A DNA stretch of 46,654 nucleotides from an uncultured Gammaproteobacteria bacterium. GTDB taxonomy: Bacteria; Pseudomonadota; Gammaproteobacteria; PS1; Pseudothioglobaceae. Below are positions 1 to 7,700 of this stretch, in pieces; the first letter of the stretch is position 1, and every line of letters starts with the position of its first letter. The stretch is taken from positions 1-46,654 of the forward strand of contig CAJWTP010000007.1 of the NCBI GenBank assembly GCA_913047325.1, given 5' to 3'. The notes below the pieces were generated by a model. That model worked only from the letters and a program-made list of their open reading frames with translations, was not told the origin of the DNA and searched no databases. Position numbers and translations under genes: made by a program.

Positions 1-475
1 TAGATGAAGATTCAAAAATTGTAACGTCATGTCCAAACAGTCTGAGATGGTAAGCACAAGCAAGACCAGCCATACCGGCACCAACAATCATTATTTTTTT
101 GCCACTAGATTTTCCAGGTTCAACTTTCCATTGATTGATTAAAGCTTGGTCTCCAAGAAAACGCTCTACAGAGTTAATGCCAACCGGGTCGTCAAGGTGT
201 ACACGATTACAGGCATCTTCACAACTGTGATAGCAGACACGTCCCATAACAGCTGGGAAAGGATTGTTTTTCATGATTTCTAGCCATGCTCTTTTATATT
301 CTCCATTCTCAGCGTGGTAGAGCCATTGCTGTATATTTTCACCTGCTGGGCAGGTGTCGTTACATGGTGGCAAGCGGTCCAAATAAACAGGGCGCTCGGT
401 ACGCCAAGAGCCAGTTTTGTTCAGTAGGCTTCCACCAACATCAAGTGTAATTGCAAAAGGTTTAGTGTCATTCAT
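1..475 (-). CDS. GltD-like FAD/NAD(P)-dependent oxidoreductase, N-terminal part only (partial at window edge)
   Basis: The frame starts with ATG at 475 and runs off the window start, giving about 158 residues. The N-terminal half carries cysteine clusters (CNDTCPAG near residue 40, then CYHSCEDACNR near residue 90) typical of the 4Fe-4S domain of glutamate-synthase small-subunit-like proteins. A Rossmann FAD motif (IVGAGMAGLACAY) follows near residue 135. It begins 5 bases after the beta subunit of the oxidoreductase operon, so it is almost certainly co-transcribed with it. A role passing electrons between NAD(P)H and the ferredoxin oxidoreductase is inferred from this position. No separate ferredoxin-like delta subunit is visible in the operon; one could be fused to the unseen C-terminus. 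Confidence 0.85.
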   Translation of the reverse strand, partial: MNDTKPFAITLDVGGSLLNKTGSWRTERPVYLDRLPPCNDTCPAGENIQQWLYHAENGEYKRAWLEIMKNNPFPAVMGRVCYHSCEDACNRVHLDDPVGINSVERFLGDQALINQWKVEPGKSSGKKIMIVGAGMAGLACAYHLRLFGHDVTIFESSS

Positions 476-480
476 TGGTT

Positions 481-1503
481 TCACTCCTGCTCCTCAAGTA
501 GGCCAAATTTACGAATATTGCGATCAGCAATTTCTTGTACAACATTTAACGTTTCGGGATTTTTTACTACATGTGCAAAACGACGCTGAGGCTTTAAATA
601 TTCTTCTACAGGAACTTTTTTTCGAATCTTTGTGACTGAAGTAATTTCGCCATTCTCTCCTTCAAAAAGCGGCCAAATTCCAGATTCTACTGCCAGACGT
701 GCAAGATTAACGGTCTGTGCAGGTGCTGAGCCCCAGCCTAGAGGACAAGGGACAAAAATTTGAATGTATCTAGCTCCGCGTATACTCATTGCCTTTGTTA
801 CTTTTGCCTCAAGGTCATGGAGACGATCTATGCTTGCTGTTGCAACATACGGGATGTCGTGAGCCATAGCAATTAAAGGGACATTTTTGCCCTTATCAAA
901 ATCCGCTCCTGGTTCAGGACCAACAGGCATAGTGGTAGCAGTGCGGGCACCTCCTGGAGTTGCAGAAGAGCGCTGTACACCAGTATTCATATAACCTTGG
1001 TTGTCGTAACATATGTACAACACGTCATCGTTACGTTCGAACATGCCTGAAAGGCAGCCAAAACCTATGTCCGTAGTTCCGCCATCTCCCCCTTGTGCTA
1101 TAACTCGAACATCCTCTTTACCTTTAACTTTCATGGCAGCTGCAATTCCAGTTCCAATAGCAGCAGCATTACCAAAAAGTGAATGTATCCATGGCATTGT
1201 CCAGGATGATTCGGGATATGGAGTGGTGAACACTTCCAGACATCCTGTTGCGTTTGCAGCAATTAGTTTGTTATTGGTCGCCCTCATTGCAGAGTCAATA
1301 GCATAACGTGCGCCCAGAGCTTCTCCACAACCCTGGCATGCTCGATGACCAGAGTCAAGAGAGTTTGAGCGGTCAATAGTAGCCTGGACCGTTCGCTGTT
1401 CTGCGTCAAGAAGACGGTTACCTACGGTCAATGTTCCGGTTTGATAAAATTTAACTTGTTGATGTGACAATATTCTTCTCCCGTTAAGTAGTTTTGGCAG
1501 CAT
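481..1503 (-). CDS. porB: 2-oxoacid (pyruvate-type):ferredoxin oxidoreductase, beta subunit
   Basis: This is the thiamine-diphosphate-binding subunit of a 2-oxoacid:ferredoxin oxidoreductase, which converts a 2-oxoacid and CoA to acyl-CoA, CO2 and reduced ferredoxin. Evidence is the CQGCGEALGARYA segment near residue 57, the TPP motif GGDGGTTDIGFG and the YDNQGYMNTG segment. Its length of 340 fits the family. The ATG at 1503 overlaps the alpha gene by 20 bases. A TTG at 1470 preceded by GGGAGAAG would remove the overlap and begin just before the conserved QVKFYQTGTLTVGNRL stretch, so the true start may be 1470. The substrate is probably pyruvate, but other 2-oxoacids cannot be excluded. Confidence 0.9.
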   Translation of the reverse strand: MLPKLLNGRRILSHQQVKFYQTGTLTVGNRLLDAEQRTVQATIDRSNSLDSGHRACQGCGEALGARYAIDSAMRATNNKLIAANATGCLEVFTTPYPESSWTMPWIHSLFGNAAAIGTGIAAAMKVKGKEDVRVIAQGGDGGTTDIGFGCLSGMFERNDDVLYICYDNQGYMNTGVQRSSATPGGARTATTMPVGPEPGADFDKGKNVPLIAMAHDIPYVATASIDRLHDLEAKVTKAMSIRGARYIQIFVPCPLGWGSAPAQTVNLARLAVESGIWPLFEGENGEITSVTKIRKKVPVEEYLKPQRRFAHVVKNPETLNVVQEIADRNIRKFGLLEEQE

Positions 1504-2731
1504 TTACAACGCCACCATCACGAAGTACGTTTTCAGCGACAGAGCCTGATTGAATTAACTGTTTTTCACGTTCAAGTTCACGATCAACGACATCCTTTTT
1601 TAAATCCAAAAAGGTAACATTTTCAAGCTTATCGTTGACTGCATCTTTAAATAGTTTGTGCAATGACTTACGTATTATTGGGCGGCCGCCAAGTCCTCCG
1701 ATCACTTCATAGACTGGAATATTTGTGCCACTCATTGCCATACGTACATTATTTGCCACGATACCGCCAATGCCAACCGCAAAGCACTTTTCAAATACAA
1801 CCACTCTTTTCGCATTTTTTAGCGCCGAACGAATTTCCTCAAGCGGGAATGGACGGAAAGAGCGTATCGTTAAAGCTCCAATTTTCTCATCTTGCTCATC
1901 AAGTGCCTCTTCTATAGTGCCGATTACAGAGCCAAGAGTAACAATGACAGTGTCAGCACCCTCTGTATTAGAGGTTGAGATTAGGCCGCCAGAATCTCTG
2001 CCAAAGATTTTCTTGAACTCTTCATTAATTTGAGGGATTAGTTTTAAAGCCTCTTTCTGTTTTTGGTGAGCAATATAGCGAACCTCTGTGAAAGCTTCTG
2101 GTCCAACCATAGCTCCAATAGATATTGGATCCTCAGGGTCAAGAACTTGACGAGGGACAAATGGAGGCAAAAATTTATCAACTTGTTTCTGCTCAGGCAC
2201 ATCAATGCCTTCAATAGCGTGAGTAAGTATAAAACCATCCATGCAGACCATTACCGGTAAGCTTAATTTTTCAGCAATTTTAAATGCTTGAATGTGTATG
2301 TCTACTGCTTGCTGGTTGTCTTCAACAAACAATTGAATCCAGCCAGCGTCACGCATAGACATAGAGTCGGTTTGATCATTCCATATATTGATTGGTGCAC
2401 CAATAGAGCGATTACCGACAGTCATTACAATGGGCAAACCCAAACCAGATGCGTTATACACAGCTTCCGCCATGAAAAGTATGCCCTGGCTTGCGGTTGC
2501 AGTGTAAGTTCTAGCTCCAGCAGCTGAGGAACCAATACCCACAGAAAGAGCAGCAAATTCTGATTCAACATTGATGTATTCACAGTTTGTTAGTTTGCCG
2601 CTTTTTACTAAGACCCCTAAGTCCTCAACAATATGGGTTTGAGGGGTAATGGGGTAAGCGCAAATAACTTCTGGGCGACATAATGCTACTGCCTCAGCTA
2701 CACCGTGAGAGCCTTCAATTTGTTTTAGCAT
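1484..2731 (-). CDS. porA: 2-oxoacid (pyruvate-type):ferredoxin oxidoreductase, alpha subunit
   Basis: The 415-residue protein has the family N-terminus (GSHGVAEAVALCRPEVICAY, then PITPQTHI), the conserved EYINVESEFAA segment and the TATASQGILFMAEA segment that help bind substrate and thiamine diphosphate. The C-terminal half carries VVVFEKCFAVGIGG and GGLGGRPI, the usual transketolase-C region. It overlaps the gamma subunit by 7 bases upstream and the beta subunit downstream, so the three subunits are translated from one message. Subunit sizes and order (gamma-alpha-beta) match four-subunit type pyruvate or 2-ketoisovalerate oxidoreductases. Such enzymes are oxygen-sensitive in general, which suggests a low-oxygen or versatile lifestyle. 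The exact 2-oxoacid is not determinable here. Confidence 0.9.
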   Translation of the reverse strand: MLKQIEGSHGVAEAVALCRPEVICAYPITPQTHIVEDLGVLVKSGKLTNCEYINVESEFAALSVGIGSSAAGARTYTATASQGILFMAEAVYNASGLGLPIVMTVGNRSIGAPINIWNDQTDSMSMRDAGWIQLFVEDNQQAVDIHIQAFKIAEKLSLPVMVCMDGFILTHAIEGIDVPEQKQVDKFLPPFVPRQVLDPEDPISIGAMVGPEAFTEVRYIAHQKQKEALKLIPQINEEFKKIFGRDSGGLISTSNTEGADTVIVTLGSVIGTIEEALDEQDEKIGALTIRSFRPFPLEEIRSALKNAKRVVVFEKCFAVGIGGIVANNVRMAMSGTNIPVYEVIGGLGGRPIIRKSLHKLFKDAVNDKLENVTFLDLKKDVVDRELEREKQLIQSGSVAENVLRDGGVVNAAKTT

Positions 2732-3303
2732 GTTAATTCCTCTTGATTATTATGTGAGAGCAATTTATAAGCAGACTCAGCAGCCTGTATATTGACATCT
2801 CCTATTTTTCCTGGAAATTTTGAGGCAATAGCTTCAGTAACAGAATCAATCTTTATTACACCAGTAACTGCAGCGAGAGCACCCAACAGAACAGCGTTAG
2901 GAAGTGGTCTTTTAATATATTTAAGAGCAATCTCAGTGGCCGGGACTAGGCGCACTTTATCTTCCGGCAAGTGTATGGCATCAGCAATACCTAGCTCCTC
3001 AATTGAGCGTTTGCTGTTTATTAATAGATAACCATTCTCAGAGAGTCCCGCAAATACATCAATAGCACTAAAGAGCGTGGGATCTTGAACAATTAGGGCG
3101 TCTGGTTCCAGAATAGGCTCGCGTAGTCTTATCGTCTTATCATCAATACGGCAAAAAGCTACCACAGGAGCGCCCATACGTTCAGAGCCAAAACTTGGAA
3201 CTGCTTGCGAATGCTTGCCTTCAATGAAAGCAGCTACAGATAAGATTTCCGCAGCCGAGACTACACCTTGGCCTCCCCTTCCATGTATCCTTACTTGAAA
3301 CAT
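2725..3303 (-). CDS. porG: 2-oxoacid (pyruvate-type):ferredoxin oxidoreductase, gamma subunit
   Basis: The N-terminus VRIHGRGGQGVVSAAEIL and the following FGSERMGAPVVAFCRID segment identify the gamma subunit, which binds the CoA moiety in this family. It has 192 residues, the normal size. It is the first gene of the operon. GAGGAGA lies just upstream of the ATG at 3303, a strong ribosome site, and a plausible sigma70 promoter lies within 60 bases. The last 7 bases overlap the alpha subunit start. Confidence 0.9.
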   Translation of the reverse strand: MFQVRIHGRGGQGVVSAAEILSVAAFIEGKHSQAVPSFGSERMGAPVVAFCRIDDKTIRLREPILEPDALIVQDPTLFSAIDVFAGLSENGYLLINSKRSIEELGIADAIHLPEDKVRLVPATEIALKYIKRPLPNAVLLGALAAVTGVIKIDSVTEAIASKFPGKIGDVNIQAAESAYKLLSHNNQEELTC

Positions 3304-3335
3304 ATAACAGTCTCCTCAAAATAATATAGTTCTAA

Positions 3336-3364
3336 CTAATATACAAATGATTAATTATTGTCAA
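3336..3364 (-). promoter_or_regulatory. Candidate sigma70 promoter of the por operon
   Basis: On the minus strand a perfect TTGACA (3364 to 3359) is followed after 17 bases by TATTAG, or after 15 bases by TATATT. The porG ribosome site is about 20 bases further on. The -35 match is exact; the -10 call is uncertain. Confidence 0.5.
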
Positions 3365-3633
3365 ACCCAGAAGTCTAGTAAAACAAAGGGGGGAGAAAAA
3401 GTATTTCTTATTAACCAGGCTTATAGATTGTTACACTTTTGGTAAAACCTATTATACCTAATTTGAACTATATTGGTAAATTGGTATGACCACTATTATA
3501 CATCAATGTTAATTAAGATGCTATAACAAAATCACTACACAATCTTATTTATAGGTCAATTTCTATGCTGTTGTTTGCAGCAGAATCTTTGCTAAAACTT
3601 TAAATGATTGGCAAGATGAGAATTAAATAAATA
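3365..3633. other. Intergenic stretch without recognizable gene
   Basis: About 270 AT-rich bases separate the por operon promoter from the end of the repair-protein gene. I see only a short hairpin-capable sequence (TGCTG and CAGCA separated by 7 bases, near 3565-3585) without a T run. There is no open frame of interest, tRNA or clear terminator. Confidence 0.4.
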
Positions 3634-3945
3634 TTAGTCTATGTCCATATTATAAAGGATTGATTGAAAGTTGACAATCTTGTTATTTTGAACTTTAACG
3701 CCTTCTTCTTGAAGGCGTTTTATTTTGAGTTTAGATCCGCCTCCAAAGCCACCTAAATCACCATTTGATTTCACTACTCTATGACAAGGAACTTCTGGCG
3801 CAAAGGGGTTTTTGTTCATTGCGGTGCCAACAGCACGGTGTGCTTTAGGCCTACCGATCATGGCAGCAAGCCCACTATAGGTAATAACTTTGCCACTAGG
3901 CACCTTCACTAGTGCTTGATAGCATAGTGACTGAAAGTTTGTCAT
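3634..3945 (-). CDS. Single-domain O6-alkylguanine DNA alkyltransferase (MGMT/ATL family)
   Basis: The 103-residue protein covers only the DNA-binding and active-site domain of O6-methylguanine-DNA methyltransferases. It has the helix-turn-helix region (PSGKVITYSGLAAMIGRPKAHRAVGTAMNKN, residues about 16-46), then PCHRVV with the acceptor cysteine, and GDLGGFGGG. Alkyltransferase-like (ATL) proteins of this length usually replace that cysteine with tryptophan, so this short version with an intact cysteine may still transfer alkyl groups. Its ATG overlaps the stop of kdsC by 4 bases, so it is the last gene of the rpmH-yidC-kdsC cluster. It repairs, or flags, alkylated guanine in DNA. Confidence 0.85.
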   Translation of the reverse strand: MTNFQSLCYQALVKVPSGKVITYSGLAAMIGRPKAHRAVGTAMNKNPFAPEVPCHRVVKSNGDLGGFGGGSKLKIKRLQEEGVKVQNNKIVNFQSILYNMDID

Positions 3946-4475
3946 CTAAGAAATGAACGCATTAGCGCATCATAACGATTATGAGCTTTTAATAGGCAAT
4001 CACAGACTTCTCTAACTGCTCCATTTCCGCCAATATTTTCTGTGACAAGGAGTGCGTGTTCCTTGACAAAGGGATGGGCATTTGCAACCGCTATAGGTAA
4101 GGCTATTTTTTTCATCACTGTCAAGTCAATAACATCGTCTCCAACAAAGGCTACCTGATTGACGTTCAAGGAAAGCTTTTCAAGGAGCTGTTGTAGTGCC
4201 TCGTTCTTATTGGCTTGGTTCTGGTAAAGGTGCCTGACTCCTAGACCTTTCATCCTGTGGGTAACTGAAGGGGTGCTGCGTGCCGATATCACACCAACCT
4301 CAATGCCGGACTCGAGTAGCATTTTAATGCCATGACCATCCAGCGAATTAAATCTTTTAAATTCATTGCCAGAGTCGTCAAAATAAATACCACCATCGGT
4401 TAAAACGCCGTCAACATCTAGAATTAGAAGTTTTACCTTTTTTGCTATCTCAATTGCTGTATCAGTGAATTTCAT
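3942..4475 (-). CDS. kdsC: 3-deoxy-D-manno-octulosonate 8-phosphate phosphatase
   Basis: This HAD-family phosphatase removes phosphate from KDO-8-phosphate, giving KDO for lipopolysaccharide. The HAD motif I LILDVDGVLTDGGIYF is at residues about 17-32, with FNSLDGHGIK after it. Motif II (ISARST) and the terminal FVGDDVIDL motif are present. Its 177 residues and lack of a cap domain match KdsC tetramers. It shows that the organism makes Gram-negative LPS. In many genomes kdsC sits with kdsD and lpt genes; here it sits between yidC and a DNA-repair gene. Confidence 0.92.
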   Translation of the reverse strand: MKFTDTAIEIAKKVKLLILDVDGVLTDGGIYFDDSGNEFKRFNSLDGHGIKMLLESGIEVGVISARSTPSVTHRMKGLGVRHLYQNQANKNEALQQLLEKLSLNVNQVAFVGDDVIDLTVMKKIALPIAVANAHPFVKEHALLVTENIGGNGAVREVCDCLLKAHNRYDALMRSFLR

Positions 4476-4514
4476 GCTGCTATTGTACAGATTAGCTAAA
4501 TAGTCTGAAATTTA

Positions 4515-6146
4515 TTAGGTTTTATTGATCCTTTTATTGATAAACATTTGTTGCCCAATCGAGAGCAAGTTGTTGGTTACCCAGTAAAGCACTAGTCCTG
4601 CCGGGAACCATAAGAAGAATACGGTGAAGATAATTGGCAGCATCATCATAATTTTTGCCTGCATTGGGTCTGCTGGCGGCGGATTAAGACGTTGCTGAAA
4701 CCACATTGAGGCACCCATAATCAGTGGCAGTATAAAGAATGGATCTTTGCTTGAAAGGTCCGGCAAATATAAGAATGCCGTGTGTCTCAGCTCGACCATT
4801 TCTTGGAGCACCCAGTACATTGAAATAAAGACTGGTATTTGAACGAGTATAGGTAGACAGCCTGCCGCAGGATTGACTTTTTCTTGTTTGTAGAGCTCCA
4901 TTGTTTTTTTGCCAACCTTCTGTTTATCGTCTCCATAGGTCTCCTTAATTTTTTGTAGTCTGGGAGCCAATTTTTTCATCCCAGCCATAGAGCGATATGA
5001 TTTTTCAGAAAGTTTATAGAAGGCTAGCTTGATTAGGAAGGTAACGGCAACAATTGACAAAGCCCAGCTGCCGATAAAGCTATTAATCCAGTGTAAAAAT
5101 TCTGAAAGAGGCTTGGCCACGATGTATAGAACGCCATAGTCAACTGTCTTATCCAGTCCAGGCGCGAGCTCTTCAAGCCTCATGTGCTCTTTGGGGCCAA
5201 CATATAGTTGGTTGCTAGCAAGTGTAGTTTGTTCGCCAGGGGCAATGACAACATTTGGGCTAACTGTAGCTAGGAGATGCCTGTCTTGTCTTGTCCTGGT
5301 AGAAAAGGAATGCCTATCATTTGCGCTAGGAATCCATGCGGTAAAAAAGTAGTGTTGAATTATGGAGGTCCAGCCACCTATTGAAGAGGTTTTAGGTTCC
5401 GAATCAAAATCTTCAAAGTCAATTTTTTCGAAGACCCCTTCATTGTCTTCATTGTTAATATAGATCGCGCCACCAGTATAGTTCTGGCTCATAAAACCAG
5501 AGGGGCTTGGCATCATGCTCCTAGAAAGCTGGGTGTAACTTCCAACATTTATCGCGCCGTCACTATTATTTTGTACCTCATAATCTATTTCAACAATATA
5601 GCTGTCTGGCTTGAAGTGAAAATTCTTGGTAACAATCACTCCGTTGGCGCCAGTCCAGGTGAGTGGGACGGTTAGCTCGCTTGCATTTCCCAGAGCATAG
5701 CTAGACTGAGAAGAGCTATAGTTGTCATTATGGGTTGGCATTTCTTTGTCAGGAAGTAACCCGCTCTGGGCGTGAAAAGTCGCGCCTGGCAGGTTGCTCA
5801 GTAGTTGTAATTTGTCTTCAGAGCCAAGCTCATTTGGATACTTGTTTAGGTAGGCGCTTTGTATTGTCCCACCCTTATGGGAAATTTCAACAGTCAATAA
5901 ATCGGTTGTAACCGTTGTATAAGGTCCTTGAGGCAAACTAACATCCATGCTTGGAGTGGAGGCTTGTTCAACATTTACAGTTGCGCTAGGTACATCTTCA
6001 GATTGCTCAGGGGTGTCAGATACGATGCTGGTTTGATTTATTATGTTGCCGTTCTCATCTACCGTCTGTTCAACTTCCCATTTATTCCAAAGAAGCAATA
6101 CAGTTAAGAATATAGCGATTAATAGAAATATTTTTTGAGTATCCAT
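4515..6146 (-). CDS. yidC: Membrane protein insertase YidC
   Basis: YidC inserts and folds inner-membrane proteins, alone or with SecYEG. The 543-residue protein has the Gram-negative layout: an N-terminal membrane segment (IFLLIAIFLTVLLLW), a large periplasmic beta domain (about 60-350) and a C-terminal insertase core. The core begins at YGVLYIVAKPLSEFLHWI and includes the cytoplasmic hairpin KLAPRLQKIKETYGDDKQK, the NPAAGCLPILVQIPVFISMY segment and the final FLWFPAGLVLYWVTNNLLSI segment. It follows yidD by 15 bases, and the order rpmH-rnpA-yidD-yidC is the classic bacterial one. Confidence 0.96.
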   Translation of the reverse strand: MDTQKIFLLIAIFLTVLLLWNKWEVEQTVDENGNIINQTSIVSDTPEQSEDVPSATVNVEQASTPSMDVSLPQGPYTTVTTDLLTVEISHKGGTIQSAYLNKYPNELGSEDKLQLLSNLPGATFHAQSGLLPDKEMPTHNDNYSSSQSSYALGNASELTVPLTWTGANGVIVTKNFHFKPDSYIVEIDYEVQNNSDGAINVGSYTQLSRSMMPSPSGFMSQNYTGGAIYINNEDNEGVFEKIDFEDFDSEPKTSSIGGWTSIIQHYFFTAWIPSANDRHSFSTRTRQDRHLLATVSPNVVIAPGEQTTLASNQLYVGPKEHMRLEELAPGLDKTVDYGVLYIVAKPLSEFLHWINSFIGSWALSIVAVTFLIKLAFYKLSEKSYRSMAGMKKLAPRLQKIKETYGDDKQKVGKKTMELYKQEKVNPAAGCLPILVQIPVFISMYWVLQEMVELRHTAFLYLPDLSSKDPFFILPLIMGASMWFQQRLNPPPADPMQAKIMMMLPIIFTVFFLWFPAGLVLYWVTNNLLSIGQQMFINKRINKT

Positions 6147-6161
6147 GAGTAATTCTAATTA

Positions 6162-6392
6162 TTAATGAAGTGGGTATTTTTTTGGCACGGGGTCAAACTT
6201 TGCTTCAGACCATGGATGACATTTGCTCAATCTTTTAGCGCCTAAGCCCAGGCCTTTTATTGCGCCATGATATTTAACCGCTTCATGGGTATACTCTGAA
6301 CAGGTCGGAATGTGACGGCAGTTACTGCCTAGCAGGGGGCTAATCAGCCACTGATATAGCTTGATGGGGAACAGTACAATATTGCGTATCAT
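6162..6392 (-). CDS. yidD: Membrane protein insertion efficiency factor YidD
   Basis: This small protein of 76 residues has the YidD signature: [28 protein letters not shown] with conserved cysteines, then the [13 protein letters not shown] motif. It helps membrane protein insertion together with YidC. It starts 8 bases after the rnpA stop and ends 15 bases before yidC. Confidence 0.94.
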   Translation of the reverse strand: MIRNIVLFPIKLYQWLISPLLGSNCRHIPTCSEYTHEAVKYHGAIKGLGLGAKRLSKCHPWSEAKFDPVPKKYPLH

Positions 6393-6400
6393 GGCTTGAA

Positions 6401-6739
6401 TTATTGACTCACTTTGCTAAAAAGCGACTGCAGGTCTGCAACCAGCGCCCTATTGTCAGCTTTAGTGTGATTCTTTGTCATGACAACAAGGTCAATGCCG
6501 TTTAAATTGTCTTGATTCAGCCTAAACGCCTCTCTCGCTAATCGTTTAAACAAATTACGATCTACCGCTCGTTTATGAATTTTCTTGGAAACAGCAAGAC
6601 CCAGGCTTGACTTTTTGTTGTCAGAGGAGGTAGATATAATCTGCCAAAATTTTCCTTGGGTATGCGTTCCCTGTCGAAAAATGCGAGCATACTCTCTAGC
6701 TTTTGTTATGCGCGCACTTTGTGGAAGCTTGAGGTTCAT
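6401..6739 (-). CDS. rnpA: Ribonuclease P protein component
   Basis: The protein subunit of RNase P (112 residues) assists 5' maturation of tRNAs. The RNR-like signature appears as [17 protein letters not shown] near residues 60-77, preceded by [14 protein letters not shown]. It starts 4 bases after the rpmH stop, the usual tight arrangement. Confidence 0.94.
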   Translation of the reverse strand: MNLKLPQSARITKAREYARIFRQGTHTQGKFWQIISTSSDNKKSSLGLAVSKKIHKRAVDRNLFKRLAREAFRLNQDNLNGIDLVVMTKNHTKADNRALVADLQSLFSKVSQ

Positions 6740-6743
6740 TGTA

Positions 6744-6878
6744 TTAGGCTGTTAGGCGTTTGCGTCCTTTTTTTCTGCGAGCGTTGATGATTGCGCGACC
6801 GGAGCGCGTGTTCATTCTCGCCCTAAAGCCATGGTTGCGTTTACGTTTCAGTACGCTTGGTTGAAATGTTCTTTTCAT
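6744..6878 (-). CDS. rpmH: 50S ribosomal protein L34
   Basis: Reading the minus strand from ATG at 6878 gives a 44-residue, arginine- and lysine-rich protein. It begins [20 protein letters not shown] and ends [11 protein letters not shown], an unmistakable L34. It heads the rpmH-rnpA-yidD-yidC cluster. In many gammaproteobacteria dnaA lies upstream of rpmH; here smg and topA occupy that position in divergent orientation. Confidence 0.96.
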   Translation of the reverse strand: MKRTFQPSVLKRKRNHGFRARMNTRSGRAIINARRKKGRKRLTA

Positions 6879-7022
6879 AATGAATATCTACTTGCAAAAA
6901 AACCGACAATTTTACCATAGTTGTCTTATCGGAGTAGCCATGTTAAATGACACATCTGATAGATGAAATTATGTTCTAAATATAGGTAAATAAATCAAAA
7001 AAAAAGCCTGCAGCAAAAAAGA

Positions 7023-7031
7023 TGTGCATAA
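7023..7031 (-). promoter_or_regulatory. Isolated DnaA-box match
   Basis: TGTGCATAA here reads TTATGCACA on the minus strand, matching the DnaA-box consensus TTATNCACA exactly. It is the only such match I noticed in this intergenic region, so chance is a real alternative. Confidence 0.25.
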
Positions 7032-7073
7032 TAAAGTCAGCAAACTATAAAATGCCTACCATATAAATCAATA

Positions 7074-7106
7074 TAGACCAATCAACTGGTTGAAAAAATT
7101 GGTCTA
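7074..7106. repeat. 9-bp inverted repeat upstream of smg
   Basis: TAGACCAAT (7074-7082) and ATTGGTCTA (7098-7106) are perfect inverted copies separated by 15 bases. The spacer itself contains CAACTGGTTG, another palindrome. It lies about 100 bases before smg. It could be a transcript hairpin or an operator; no T run follows. Confidence 0.5.
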
Positions 7107-7204
7107 AGACCCCAAGTAGTTAGCATAACTGCTATCACTTAAAGTTATGAGAAGGGCAGCAAAGGTATAAACAGATTTATTTAGGTTTAATTTGAAGAGG
7201 GTGT

Positions 7205-7693
7205 ATGACCAATAATATTCTAGACGTGTTGACATTTATGTTTGACTTTTTATTTGAAGCTGCTGAGGAAGACTCCGGTCAAGAGCTTGACGATGACTTG
7301 CTGAAATCACATTTATCTGAGGCCGGCTTTGATTCGGTACGTATCGACAAGGCTTTGAATTGGCTTGAGAATATTGCATCCCTTCAGGATGGAAGAGTAA
7401 CATCATTTAATACTACTCATAATTCTATTCGTGTTTATAGCGACGATGAGCAAGGCAAGCTTGATACAAGGGCTCGTGGTTTTATAATGTTTATGGAGAA
7501 CATGGGCCAGCTAAGCCCAAGCCAGAGGGAAATGGTTATTGACCAGGTGATGTCTCTAGAAGATTCAAAACTAAGTATGGATGACTTGAAATGGGTTGTA
7601 ATGATGGTTATCGGTAATAGTACTGACGCTTCTGTGCCTACTCAATGGCTTGAGTCTATTGTTTTTTACGACGAAAATCCTACCTTGCAGTAG
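7205..7693 (+). CDS. smg: Smg family protein (DUF494)
   Basis: The 162-residue acidic protein matches the Smg/DUF494 family, recognizable from the start (ILDVLTFMFDFLFE), the LSEAGFDSVRIDKALNWLE segment and the C-terminal DLKWVVMMVIGN. The molecular function is unknown; in gammaproteobacteria it commonly lies between dprA and topA. Here topA follows after 7 bases, so the two are likely one transcript, but no dprA is upstream. The ATG at 7205 follows a GAAGAGG ribosome site. Confidence 0.88.
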   Translation: MTNNILDVLTFMFDFLFEAAEEDSGQELDDDLLKSHLSEAGFDSVRIDKALNWLENIASLQDGRVTSFNTTHNSIRVYSDDEQGKLDTRARGFIMFMENMGQLSPSQREMVIDQVMSLEDSKLSMDDLKWVVMMVIGNSTDASVPTQWLESIVFYDENPTLQ

Positions 7694-7700
7694 ATAGCAT

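Larger units (their letters stand above)
6879..7204. other. Divergent intergenic region between rpmH and smg
   Basis: About 326 AT-rich bases separate the divergent rpmH and smg genes and must hold the promoters for both directions. I see a single perfect DnaA-box sequence and a 9-bp inverted repeat (listed separately). No coding frame is evident. This is where dnaA/oriC lies in some related genomes, but one box is not enough to call an origin. Confidence 0.5.

Noticed and set aside
3565-3585. Terminator between the por and yidC clusters
   Set aside because: The stem is only 5 bp and no T run follows on either strand.
6879-7204. Replication origin next to rpmH
   Set aside because: Only one perfect DnaA box is visible and dnaA/dnaN are absent; a GC-skew plot would be needed.
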